Source: Thalassotalea sp. Sam97 (GTDB lineage: Bacteria > Pseudomonadota > Gammaproteobacteria > Enterobacterales > Alteromonadaceae). From it: a stretch of 64,000 nucleotides of DNA. The translations under genes and the position numbers were made by a program. The stretch covers positions 868,001-932,000 of the forward strand of contig NZ_CP166919.1 in NCBI RefSeq assembly GCF_041379765.1, in the 5' to 3' direction. The notes under the pieces were generated by a model. That model searched no databases, was not told the DNA's origin, and worked only from the letters and a program-made list of their open reading frames with translations. This document shows positions 1-8,576 of the stretch, piece by piece (position 1 is the first letter of the stretch; each line of letters starts with the position of its first letter).

Positions 1-36
1 ACCATTTGTAGCCACAAAGGTATTGCCAGTACTCAT
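1..36 (-). CDS. Possible 5' end of a divergent gene (cut by window edge)
   Basis: Read on the minus strand from 36, an ATG opens a frame of twelve codons (MSTGNTFVATNG) that runs off the left edge. There is no convincing ribosome binding site, so this may be chance. If real, it is transcribed away from the metal-efflux cassette, and the 1-468 interval is a divergent regulatory region. No function can be assigned from twelve residues. Confidence 0.2.
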   Translation of the reverse strand, partial: MSTGNTFVATNG

Positions 37-175
37 TGTTTGAGTCTCGAACTTTTTCGCTAGGTATCTACAAGTATAAGAAATTATTTACTTTTCTAAA
101 GTTATGTAGCTAACTTTTTGCGACCCTCACAGCCAGTGCACACTATTTACATTTAGCTGTTTTTGTCTTACTCTC

Positions 176-446
176 TGAGGGGCTTTTGACCTTTTCTGTA
201 TTTTTTTTGCAGTGGCTTAGTGAGCATTTATGCAAGGTTGCGCTTATGAATTGTGGTTATTCCACATGAGTAAGTAATAACGCGGCAAAAATGCTCATTA
301 AACGCTGTCCAAAGGATTCGATTAAAAGTCATTTTATCATTGTTGCAGTTCGCTTATATGGAATAACCATACTTCTCTCACTGCGCCTCGATTAAATGCC
401 TTTTAATTAGAACAAAATTAATACCACAAAGATCAACAGCCCCTAA
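176..446 (-). repeat. MITE-like interspersed element, copy A (inverted relative to copy B at 8224-8493)
   Basis: This 271-bp non-coding stretch is the reverse complement, at roughly 85% identity by eye, of 8224-8493. Its ends form imperfect terminal inverted repeats (176-201 against 421-446, about 20 of 26 positions). Two small hairpins are conserved in both copies: GTGGTTATTCCAC at 253-265 and TATGGAATAACCATA at 357-371, with complementary five-base loops. It has no transposase and no long ORF. It ends 22 bp before the first gene of the efflux cassette, so it must lie in or next to that gene's promoter region. The organisation resembles a miniature inverted-repeat element; the family is not identified. 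Confidence 0.75.
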
Positions 447-468
447 GTTTTTCGCTATTGATAATACT

Positions 469-939
469 ATGTCTAAATCAATTACTACTTACATACTGCT
501 GATGGTTACGATGATTGCCTTGATTGGGCAATCGTTTGCGTTCGCGACTACAAAGTGTGATATGGCGAGTCATGAGGCACACCATAAAGGCCATAGTAGC
601 GAGCATAGTGCGACAAGCAAACGCAGCTCAGCAGAGCATGATTTTATGCCACATCGTGTAACACATAGCGCAACAGAACACAGCGAAATGAATCACCATG
701 CGATGCACGAGCATATGCTAGGGGATAGTGACATAGCCAGTTATAGCGCAACCGTTGCCGAAAATTGCTGTGGCACCGAATGTACATGCCCTGATAACGC
801 TTGTTCATCGACCAGTGCCGTCGCATCACACGCTTATTCCATAGCGTACCTGGTGAATTTACCTGCTCGCATCGTTACCGAGCAGCAGCATGCCATGCGC
901 CTTTCTAGATCCTTATATCGCCCACCCATTTTTGCCTAA
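469..939 (+). CDS. Secreted His/Cys-rich putative metal-binding protein
   Basis: This 156-residue protein has a clear N-terminal signal peptide (hydrophobic core about residues 8-26, ending near SFAFA). The mature part is rich in His (clusters around residues 35-83, for example HEAHHKGH and MNHHAMHEH) and has a Cys-rich patch near 99-112 (CCGTECTCPDNAC). Such composition suggests periplasmic chelation of Cu, Ag or a similar cation. No family is recognised. It is the first gene of a tandem with the TolC/CusB/CusA genes, separated from the channel gene by 217 bp. The start has only a weak Shine-Dalgarno match, but it gives a well-formed signal peptide. Metal binding is inferred from composition and context. 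Confidence 0.6.
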   Translation: MSKSITTYILLMVTMIALIGQSFAFATTKCDMASHEAHHKGHSSEHSATSKRSSAEHDFMPHRVTHSATEHSEMNHHAMHEHMLGDSDIASYSATVAENCCGTECTCPDNACSSTSAVASHAYSIAYLVNLPARIVTEQQHAMRLSRSLYRPPIFA

Positions 940-1156
940 TACGGGGTTAGTGCGCCTGTTTTTCGTTGAAAACACAGTGCTTGCACATATTCCGCGCGTT
1001 TTTTCATCTTTTCAACATTTTATTGTCACGATATAACCTGTTTACTTTGGGCATAATGAAACATTTTTTATTAATTTGGTCAGCGATGACGCTGTCAAAA
1101 GTCGATAACACCGGCACAATTAACGGCGCTAAAAAGAGCAATAAGGAGCTGCTTTA

Positions 1157-2605
1157 ATGTCATTTTTTTCTAAGGCTAGATTTATTGCTGTACTCAGTTT
1201 GCTGTATTGCAGTGTAATGCATGGCACTATGGTGAATGCCGCAACCGAAAATAGCGATGCTATCACGCAATCGTTAACGCTTGAGCGGGCAGTAGCCATC
1301 GCACAACAAAACGATCCTTGGTTACGCAGCAGTAAATTACAACAACAATCACTTGAACAGCAAAGTATTGCCGCCGGCACATTACCGGATCCCACGGTAT
1401 CGCTGAGTTTAATGAATATGCCAACCAATAGTTGGGATTTTTCGCAAGAAGGCATGACTCAATTAAAAGTTGGCGTAACGCAAAAGTTTGTTCGCGGCGA
1501 TAGCCTTGCCATTAAACAGCAGCAACTGGCGATTGAAAGTAGTAAATATCCCTTACTCAGAGAAAATCGACAGGCTAAGGTACAGCGCACTGTTTCTGAG
1601 TTATGGTTAGATGCCTACTTAGCGCAACAAACCCTCGCCTTAATTGAGGCTGACCGTACTTTGTTTTTGCAAATGGCGGAGATAGCTACAGCGAACTATG
1701 CCAACGTGATTGGTAATACCAAGCAACAAGACGTTATTCGCGCTCAATTAGAGTTGATTCAACTTGATGATAGGATCACGGTTGAGCAACAAAAATTAGA
1801 AACGGCATTGGCGCGTTTGCATGAGTGGCTGTACGTATATGAAGCCAGCAATGCATCGTCAGCATATGACGTTAACAAACAACTAACGTCATTGACGGTC
1901 GATACTAATCTACCACCACTCGTGCTAAATAAGCCTTCGCTGTTAAAGTACGATGGTTACTCTCGTCATGCATTAGCAACGGAGCTTGCCGGTCACCCAG
2001 CGGTAATGGCGATTGATGTGCAGCAACAAGTAAAACAACAAGCCGTTAAACTGGCGAAACAACAATATAAGCCACAGTGGGCGGTCAATGCTAGCTATGG
2101 TTACCGTGCTGACACTCCAACAGGCGACGATAGAGCGGATTTGTTTTCGCTTGGGGTGAGTTTTGATGTGCCATTATTTACAGCCAATAAACAAGATAAA
2201 ACTGTCGCCGCATCGGTGGCCGAAAGCGAAGCGGTAAAAACCGAAAAGTTATTGCTAATAAAGCAAATGGTCAGCGCCGTCGACGCCGAATTAAAACAAC
2301 TTAACCGTTTAGCTGAACGCCAAGCGCTTTATCAGCAACAGCTATTAAAGCAAACGCATGATCACGCTGAAGCGGCGCTCACGGCTTACACCAATGATAA
2401 TGGCAATTTTGCCGATGTGGTGCGGGCCAGAATTAGCGAATTAAATGCACGCATTTCTGCGCTACAAATCGATGTTAATGCCTTAAAAACCGTTGCTCGT
2501 ATTAACTACTTTTTACCTCAATCTTCACATAGAAATATCAATATCGAGACGAAAACGGGTGAGCGCGTGTCGTCTGTATCTGCTCAAAACTCGGGAGAAC
2601 AATAA
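1157..2605 (+). CDS. cusC: TolC-family outer-membrane channel of the metal efflux system (CusC/CzcC-like)
   Basis: This 482-residue protein with an N-terminal signal peptide (about 1-28) matches the outer membrane efflux family. It has two repeated alpha-helical arms rich in Gln and Ala (for example residues 40-60 and 285-310) and the LERAVAIAQQNDP motif typical of the first OEP repeat. It should form the trimeric exit duct for the adaptor and RND pump encoded next. A good ribosome binding site (AAGGAG, 1142-1147) precedes the ATG. Its TAA overlaps the ATG of the adaptor gene by one base (TAATG at 2603-2607), implying translational coupling. CusC versus CzcC cannot be separated reliably, but the pump partner is Cus-like. 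Confidence 0.9.
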   Translation: MSFFSKARFIAVLSLLYCSVMHGTMVNAATENSDAITQSLTLERAVAIAQQNDPWLRSSKLQQQSLEQQSIAAGTLPDPTVSLSLMNMPTNSWDFSQEGMTQLKVGVTQKFVRGDSLAIKQQQLAIESSKYPLLRENRQAKVQRTVSELWLDAYLAQQTLALIEADRTLFLQMAEIATANYANVIGNTKQQDVIRAQLELIQLDDRITVEQQKLETALARLHEWLYVYEASNASSAYDVNKQLTSLTVDTNLPPLVLNKPSLLKYDGYSRHALATELAGHPAVMAIDVQQQVKQQAVKLAKQQYKPQWAVNASYGYRADTPTGDDRADLFSLGVSFDVPLFTANKQDKTVAASVAESEAVKTEKLLLIKQMVSAVDAELKQLNRLAERQALYQQQLLKQTHDHAEAALTAYTNDNGNFADVVRARISELNARISALQIDVNALKTVARINYFLPQSSHRNINIETKTGERVSSVSAQNSGEQ

Positions 2606-4380
2606 TGTCAACCAACAATAATACATCTGTGATGAAACTGCTTGTTGCGGTTGCTGTCGGTGCCGCCATTGGTGTAACTGGCTGGCAGCTTTTGTTCGCT
2701 GACAATACAGCAACAGATACCACTGCAGGTGAAGAAAAAGAGAAAAAGCCACTGTATTGGGTTGCACCAATGGATTCAAATTATCGCCGCGATAAACCAG
2801 GTAAATCGCCAATGGGTATGGATCTGATTCCGGTATATGAAGAAGACAACGCTGGTGATGATTTTGGTCCCGGTGCGGTAAAAATTGCCCCACATGTTAT
2901 TAATAACTTGGGCGTGCGTACCGATAAGGTTGAGAAAAACTACATCGATAGAGAAATCACAACGGTTGGCTATGTAAAGTATGATCAAGACAGCATGATT
3001 CATGTCCATCCTCGTGTCGATGGCTGGATCGAAAAGCTCTATGTGAAAGCCGAAGGCGACCCGGTCAAAAAAGGTCAAGCCTTATATAGCTTATACTCAC
3101 CGCAGTTGGTCAATGCCCAAGAAGAATTGCTGATCGCCATAAAACGTAACAACCGTACCTTAATTGAGGCCGCCAAAAGTCGTTTAGCAGCACTGCAATT
3201 ATCGCCACAGTTTATTGAACGTTTACAGCGTTCTGGCAAAGCGCAGCAACATATCACCTTTTATGCACCACAAGCTGGTATCGTCGATGGTTTAAAGATC
3301 CGAGAAGGGTTTTATGTTACGCCAAGCAATACCCTGTTAAGTATCGCTAAGCTTGATCAAGTCTGGGTTGAAGCAGAAGTATTCGAACGTGACGCAGAGC
3401 TTATAGAGCCAGGGTTAAAAGTATCGATGACGCTTGATTATTTGCCTGGCAGGAGTTGGCAAGGGATGGTGGATTATATTTACCCCAGTTTAAACCGCGC
3501 CAATCGTACACTACGTTTACGATTAAAGTTTGCTAACCCGCAGTATTTATTAAAACCGAACATGTTTGCCCAAGTAACCATTGATGCCGGGTCAAACCGT
3601 GCCAGCTTGTTGGTGCCCAAGCAAGCGGTGATCCGCACAGGTAAACAAGACCGTGTCGTACTGGCGCTAGGCGATGGTCAATTTAAATCTGTTGCGGTAA
3701 CCATTGGCCGCGTGAACTCTGAGCATATTGAAATTCTCGATGGCATCGAAGAAGGTGATGAAGTGGTTACCTCAGCGCAGTTTTTGATTGATTCTGAGTC
3801 CAGTAAAAACTCCGATTTTCAACGCATGAGTGTCACCGAGCAACCAGCATCGGTGTGGATGGCAGGTGAAGTGAATAATGTGATGGCCGATCACAATATG
3901 GTTAACATTACTCATGAAGCGGCAACAGAGTGGGATTGGCCTGAAATGACTATGGACTTTGCGGTGGCCGACAGTGTTGACATAGACAGCTTAAAAGCAG
4001 GGCAAACCTTACATTTTGAAGTAACCAAAAGCGGTGACGGCCAGTACCAAGTCACGGGCATTCACATTATGTCAGAGCCTTCTGACGAAGAAGAAACAGT
4101 ATCAACGGCAACCGTAAAAGGGGTGATCAATGCTATTGATGGTCAATCTCGCGTGGTTAATATCAGTCGAGAGGCAATCGAAAAATGGGACCGACCAGCG
4201 GCGACCATGGACTTTGTTGTCAGCGACGCGATTGATTTAACGACATTTAAAGAAGGCGATGAAATCACCTTTACTTTTGAAGTGAGAGATGACTTTATCA
4301 TTGTCGACATGAGCAACGTTGCAACGCAAGATGAGCATATGGACCATTCGGAACATATGGATCACAGCAAACATCACTAA
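2605..4380 (+). CDS. cusB: RND periplasmic adaptor (CusB-like) with heavy-metal-binding motif and two CusF-like domains
   Basis: A 591-residue membrane-fusion protein. Residues 11-30 are a hydrophobic anchor. Residues 50-78 (YWVAPMDSNY ... SPMGMDLIPVY) are the heavy-metal-binding motif found in CusB-type adaptors. A barrel-sandwich/beta-barrel HlyD core follows (about 95-400). The C-terminus carries two CusF-like domains. The first (about 417-495) keeps the His...Trp...MxM ligand pattern of CusF (ITHEA...WDWPEMTMDF). The second (about 505-580) has ISREA...WDRPAATMDF, so the His is Arg and the first Met is Ala. The tail is His/Met-rich (EHMDHSEHMDHSKHH). CusF-like domains bind Cu(I)/Ag(I) in known systems, so delivery to the pump is likely; the second domain may be structural. 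Confidence 0.92.
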   Translation: MSTNNNTSVMKLLVAVAVGAAIGVTGWQLLFADNTATDTTAGEEKEKKPLYWVAPMDSNYRRDKPGKSPMGMDLIPVYEEDNAGDDFGPGAVKIAPHVINNLGVRTDKVEKNYIDREITTVGYVKYDQDSMIHVHPRVDGWIEKLYVKAEGDPVKKGQALYSLYSPQLVNAQEELLIAIKRNNRTLIEAAKSRLAALQLSPQFIERLQRSGKAQQHITFYAPQAGIVDGLKIREGFYVTPSNTLLSIAKLDQVWVEAEVFERDAELIEPGLKVSMTLDYLPGRSWQGMVDYIYPSLNRANRTLRLRLKFANPQYLLKPNMFAQVTIDAGSNRASLLVPKQAVIRTGKQDRVVLALGDGQFKSVAVTIGRVNSEHIEILDGIEEGDEVVTSAQFLIDSESSKNSDFQRMSVTEQPASVWMAGEVNNVMADHNMVNITHEAATEWDWPEMTMDFAVADSVDIDSLKAGQTLHFEVTKSGDGQYQVTGIHIMSEPSDEEETVSTATVKGVINAIDGQSRVVNISREAIEKWDRPAATMDFVVSDAIDLTTFKEGDEITFTFEVRDDFIIVDMSNVATQDEHMDHSEHMDHSKHH

Positions 4381-4394
4381 AGCGAGAGACATAA

Positions 4395-7300
4395 ATGATA
4401 GAACGTATTATTCATTGGTCGGTCTTTAACCGCTTTTTTGTGTTGTTATCGACAGCGATATTAGTCGGCGCTGGCGTTTTTGCGTTAAAGAACACCCCGG
4501 TTGATGCCATACCGGATTTATCGGATGTGCAGGTGATCATTAAAACCTCATACCCAGGGCAAGCACCACAGGTTGTTGAAGATCAAGTTACTTATCCATT
4601 GACCACCGCGATGTTGTCGGTGCCAGGCGCGCAAACCGTGCGTGGTTATTCATTTTTTGGCGACTCTTATGTGTATATCATTTTTGATGATGACACCGAT
4701 TTGTACTGGGCACGTTCGCGCGTATTAGAGTACCTATCGCAAGTTGCGCCGCGTTTACCACAAACGGCTAAACCAGAGCTTGGTCCCGATGCCACTGGCG
4801 TTGGCTGGGTATACCTGTATGCCTTGGTTGATAAAACCGGTCAGCATGACATTAGCCAGTTACGAAGTATTCAAGATTGGTTTTTAAAGTATGAGCTGCA
4901 GACCGTCGACGGTGTATCTGAAGTAGCCGCGATTGGCGGTATGGTTAAGCAATATCAGGTGATGGTTAACCCTGAAAAACTACGCGCTTACGATATACCG
5001 CTTAGCCTTATTCAAACCGCCATCAAACAAGGTAACCAAGAAGTGGGGGCTTCGGTGGTGGAAATGGCCGAAGCCGAGTACATGGTCACCGCTTCAGGTT
5101 ATATCCAATCAATAGCCGATTTAGAAGCCATCCCGTTAGGACTTAATGTTAATGGTACACCGCTGTTGCTGGGGGATGTTGCTGACATTAACCTTGGTCC
5201 GCAAATGCGTCGCGGTGTTGCTGAGCTTAATGGGGAAGGTGAAACGGTTGGCGGTGTGGTAGTCATGCGCTTTGGTGAAAATGCGCAGCAAACCATAGCT
5301 GGCGTTAAACAAAAGCTAGAAGAGCTTAAGCGCGGCTTACCTGACGGTGTTGAAATCGTCACGGTTTATGACCGATCAGGTTTAATTGAACGTGCGGTTG
5401 ATAATCTTTGGTCAAAACTGCTCGAAGAGTTGGCGGTAGTCGCCCTTGTATGTGTGGTGTTCTTGTTCCACATCCGCTCATCGATCGTGGCCATTATCAG
5501 TTTGCCGCTCGGTATTCTAGTGGCGTTTATCATTATGTATTTTCAGGGCGTTAACGCCAACATCATGTCGTTAGGCGGTATTGCTATTGCCATAGGCGCT
5601 ATGACTGATGGCGCCATAGTGATGATTGAAAATATGCATAAGCATATAGAAAAAACGCCATTAACAGAGCAAAACCGCTGGGAAATTGTCGCCAAGTCGG
5701 CATCGGAAGTAGGTCCTGCGCTGTTTTTTAGTTTGTTGATTATTACCGTCAGCTTTTTGCCGGTATTTATTTTAGAAGCGCAGGAAGGGCGCATGTTTGC
5801 GCCATTGGCGTACACCAAAACTTACGCGATGGCCGCCTCTGCGGGTTTAGCAATAACCTTAATTCCGGTACTGATGGGCTATTTTGTTCGTGGCAAAATT
5901 ATTTCAGAGCATAGAAACCCAGTAAACCGTTTACTGATTGGCGGCTATAAACCGCTGTTAAAGCAAGTGCTAACGTACCCGAAAGCAACGATTATTGCAG
6001 CGGTTATCATCACTTGGTTTGGTTTTACGCCGCTTGATGATATTGGCAGTGAGTTTATCCCTGAGCTGGATGAAGGCGATTTGATGTATATGCCTACTAC
6101 CTATCCAGGTATATCGATTGGTAAAGCGCGCGAGTTACTGCAACAAACTGATAAGCTAATCCGAACCGTACCAGAGGTTGAAAACGTGTTTGGTAAAGTC
6201 GGCCGCGCCGAAACCGCAACCGATCCAGCGCCGCTGACCATGATAGAAACCTTCATTCAGTTAAAGCCTCGTGAAGAGTGGCGTGAAGGCGTTACCACCG
6301 ATAGCCTCAAGCAAGAGTTTGATAAGTTGGTTAAGTTTCCGGGCTTAACCAATGCCTGGGTTATGCCGATTAAAACCCGTATCGATATGTTAGCAACCGG
6401 TATTAAAACGCCTGTTGGTGTCAAGGTTGCTGGTGCAGACTTGGCGGTTATTCAAGATATCGGTCAACAAATTGAACAGGTACTAAAGGACTACCCGGGT
6501 ACTGCCTCGGTTTATTCTGAACGGGTAGCTGGCGGTCGTTATATTAAGGTGGATATCGACCGGATTAAAGCTGCTCGCTATGGCTTAAACATCAGTGATG
6601 TGCAACAGGTAGTGGCAACCGCTATCGGTGGTATGAATGTTGCGCAAACGGTGGAAGGTCTCGAACGCTATCCGGTGAACCTGCGTTACCCGCAAGATTA
6701 TCGTGACTCGCCTGAGCAGTTAAAAACGTTACCGATAGTAAGCGCCAACGGCCAACGTATTGCCTTAGCCGATGTCGCTAACGTGTATGTCGAAGATGGT
6801 CCGCCAGGCATTAAGAGTGAAAACGCACGAATCAACGGTTGGACCTTTATCGATATTGAAGGTGTTGATGTTGGTCGTTACGTCGAAGGCGCAAAAGCGA
6901 AAGTCGCCAGTGACATCGAGTTACCAGCGGGTTATTCCATTAGCTGGGCAGGGCAGTATGAATACATGCAACGTGCGCAGCAAAAGCTAAGTTATGTGGT
7001 GCCATTAACCTTAGCCATTATCGTTGTGTTGTTGTACCTCAACTTTCGAAGCGTCGCCGAAGTGGTCATCATTATGGCGACGCTACCGTTGGCGATGATC
7101 GGTGGTATTTGGCTGATGTATCTTGAGGGCTTTAACTTTTCAGTCGCTGTGGGGGTTGGCTTTATCGCGCTGGCTGGGGTGGCAGTAGAAATTGGCGTGA
7201 TCATGTTGGTTTACCTAAACCAAGCGTATCAACAAGCCATCGAGCAGGCGAAAGCTGAACAACGCTCATTTACCCATAAGGACCTGATTGACGCGATTAT

Positions 7301-8237
7301 GCAGGGTGCTGGCCTTCGTGTGCGTCCGGTGATGATGACGGTTGCAACGATTATTATTGGTTTATTGCCGATTTTATACGGTACCGGTACCGGCTCTGAG
7401 GTAATGAGTCGTATTGCTGCGCCTATGGTCGGTGGTATGGCGAGTGCGGTTATTCTCACCTTGTTGGTATTGCCTGCGGTGTATTTGTTGTGGAAAAGCA
7501 GATCCTTAGAGGACAATAATAAGCCACCTTTTAAATTGCTGCATAGCAGTCGCAAATACCATAAATGGTTAATGGCGTTTGTTGGCGCACAATTTATGAT
7601 TTGGTCGGTTACCGGCGCCTATATGGTATTTTTTGATATTAACTATATTCATGGCAATACCTTAGTAGAAAACCACCAAACCAAAGTGAATCCAGAGCAA
7701 GTTCAGTTATCACTCAATGATTTACTTAGTCAATATGGGCAGGTACAAAACCTAAGTTTGGGCGTGTTGATTGATAAACCGGCATACCGTTTTCAACTTG
7801 GAGAAACAAAATACCTTGTTGATGCGACAACCGGCGAGCAGTTAGCGCCACTAGATAAACAACAAGCAATTGCTGTTGCACAACATGAATACACCGGTAG
7901 TGGTGCGGTATTATCGGTTGAGCTAATCGAAGACAATCCTCCGTTTGAATTAAGTGCGCGAAGATTACCAGCTTGGCGTGTTGATTTTGATGACTTTGGC
8001 GAACCGGCTATTTACGTATCGTCGTTAACTGGCGAGGTGGTGACGAAACGGCATGAGTGGTGGCGTTTATTTGACTGGATGTTCCGTTTCCATGTGATGG
8101 ACTATCAAGACAGTGAAGTCGATAATAAGTTGCTATTCTGGAGTTCGGTGATTGCCATATTAGCGGCTATTGCTGGAACGATTTTAACCGTTCACTTATT
8201 TTTGGGGCGAAGGTTTAGACAAATGAGGGCGCGTTGA
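4395..8237 (+). CDS. cusA: CusA-type RND heavy-metal pump fused to a C-terminal PepSY/TM domain
   Basis: This 1280-residue inner-membrane pump is about 230 residues longer than the usual 1040-1050. Residues 1-1045 match CusA closely. Asp405 lies in the TM4 motif GAMTDGAIVMIEN (proton relay). Met566 (LMYMPTT), Met616 (PLTMIET) and Met665 (RIDMLATG) sit where the three Cu(I)-binding Met of E. coli CusA fall. From Arg1053 (RKYHKW) to the end is a PepSY-type domain with an N-terminal TM, a periplasmic part (WRVDFDDFG), the motif FRFHVMDY and a final TM. It is a clear paralogue of the protein at 8577-9293. It starts 14 bp after cusB. The last codons and the stop lie inside a repeat element. Confidence 0.93.
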   Translation: MIERIIHWSVFNRFFVLLSTAILVGAGVFALKNTPVDAIPDLSDVQVIIKTSYPGQAPQVVEDQVTYPLTTAMLSVPGAQTVRGYSFFGDSYVYIIFDDDTDLYWARSRVLEYLSQVAPRLPQTAKPELGPDATGVGWVYLYALVDKTGQHDISQLRSIQDWFLKYELQTVDGVSEVAAIGGMVKQYQVMVNPEKLRAYDIPLSLIQTAIKQGNQEVGASVVEMAEAEYMVTASGYIQSIADLEAIPLGLNVNGTPLLLGDVADINLGPQMRRGVAELNGEGETVGGVVVMRFGENAQQTIAGVKQKLEELKRGLPDGVEIVTVYDRSGLIERAVDNLWSKLLEELAVVALVCVVFLFHIRSSIVAIISLPLGILVAFIIMYFQGVNANIMSLGGIAIAIGAMTDGAIVMIENMHKHIEKTPLTEQNRWEIVAKSASEVGPALFFSLLIITVSFLPVFILEAQEGRMFAPLAYTKTYAMAASAGLAITLIPVLMGYFVRGKIISEHRNPVNRLLIGGYKPLLKQVLTYPKATIIAAVIITWFGFTPLDDIGSEFIPELDEGDLMYMPTTYPGISIGKARELLQQTDKLIRTVPEVENVFGKVGRAETATDPAPLTMIETFIQLKPREEWREGVTTDSLKQEFDKLVKFPGLTNAWVMPIKTRIDMLATGIKTPVGVKVAGADLAVIQDIGQQIEQVLKDYPGTASVYSERVAGGRYIKVDIDRIKAARYGLNISDVQQVVATAIGGMNVAQTVEGLERYPVNLRYPQDYRDSPEQLKTLPIVSANGQRIALADVANVYVEDGPPGIKSENARINGWTFIDIEGVDVGRYVEGAKAKVASDIELPAGYSISWAGQYEYMQRAQQKLSYVVPLTLAIIVVLLYLNFRSVAEVVIIMATLPLAMIGGIWLMYLEGFNFSVAVGVGFIALAGVAVEIGVIMLVYLNQAYQQAIEQAKAEQRSFTHKDLIDAIMQGAGLRVRPVMMTVATIIIGLLPILYGTGTGSEVMSRIAAPMVGGMASAVILTLLVLPAVYLLWKSRSLEDNNKPPFKLLHSSRKYHKWLMAFVGAQFMIWSVTGAYMVFFDINYIHGNTLVENHQTKVNPEQVQLSLNDLLSQYGQVQNLSLGVLIDKPAYRFQLGETKYLVDATTGEQLAPLDKQQAIAVAQHEYTGSGAVLSVELIEDNPPFELSARRLPAWRVDFDDFGEPAIYVSSLTGEVVTKRHEWWRLFDWMFRFHVMDYQDSEVDNKLLFWSSVIAILAAIAGTILTVHLFLGRRFRQMRAR

Positions 8238-8493
8238 ACTTTGTGGTATAAATTTTGTTTGCGTTAAAAGGTATTTAATCGAGGTGCAGCGAGAGAGGTA
8301 TGGTTATTCCATACCAACGAACTGCAACAATGAGAAAATGACTTTTAAGCGAATCCTTTGGACAACGTTTAGTGAGCATTTTTACAGCGTTATTGCTTAA
8401 TCATGTGGAATAACCACACATCATAAGCGCAGCCTTGTAAAAAAACTCACTAAACAGCTGCAAAAACATACAGCAAAGTTCAACATGCCCTCA
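8224..8493 (+). repeat. MITE-like interspersed element, copy B (overlaps the 3' end of cusA)
   Basis: This 270-bp element is in inverted orientation to 176-446. Terminal inverted repeats at 8224-8249 and 8468-8493 match at about 22 of 26 positions (TGAGGGC..GTTGAACTTTG..GTAT). Two internal hairpins have reciprocal loops: 8297-8315 (7-bp stem, loop TTATT) and 8404-8418 (5-bp stem, loop AATAA). Flanks read ACAAA just left and ACAAG just right, a possible 5-bp target duplication with one mismatch. The cusA stop codon (8235-8237) lies inside the left terminal repeat. Removing the element and one flank copy would continue the cusA frame for eight codons to a TAG at 8522-8524. Confidence 0.75.
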
Positions 8494-8576
8494 ACAAGCG
8501 ATTTTGCAAAAAGTTGGTATTTAGGGCATGCTCAGATAAAGTAAGTTTTTGGGGTGGATGGAGAAGGAAAAACATC

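Noticed and set aside
966..1157. Open frame of 63 codons between the His-rich protein and the TolC gene; its TAA overlaps the next ATG
   Set aside because: No ribosome binding site, no family features and unlikely composition. The overlap with the cusC ATG is suggestive, and a shorter product from 1053 is conceivable, but there is no positive evidence.
5099..5818. Long minus-strand frames within cusA
   Set aside because: They lie antisense to a strongly conserved coding region and have no features of their own; they are shadows of the real gene.
176..8493. Composite transposon interpretation of the efflux cassette
   Set aside because: No transposase or integrase gene lies inside or at the ends, and copy A shows no target duplication. 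Two independent insertions of a common repeat are equally likely.
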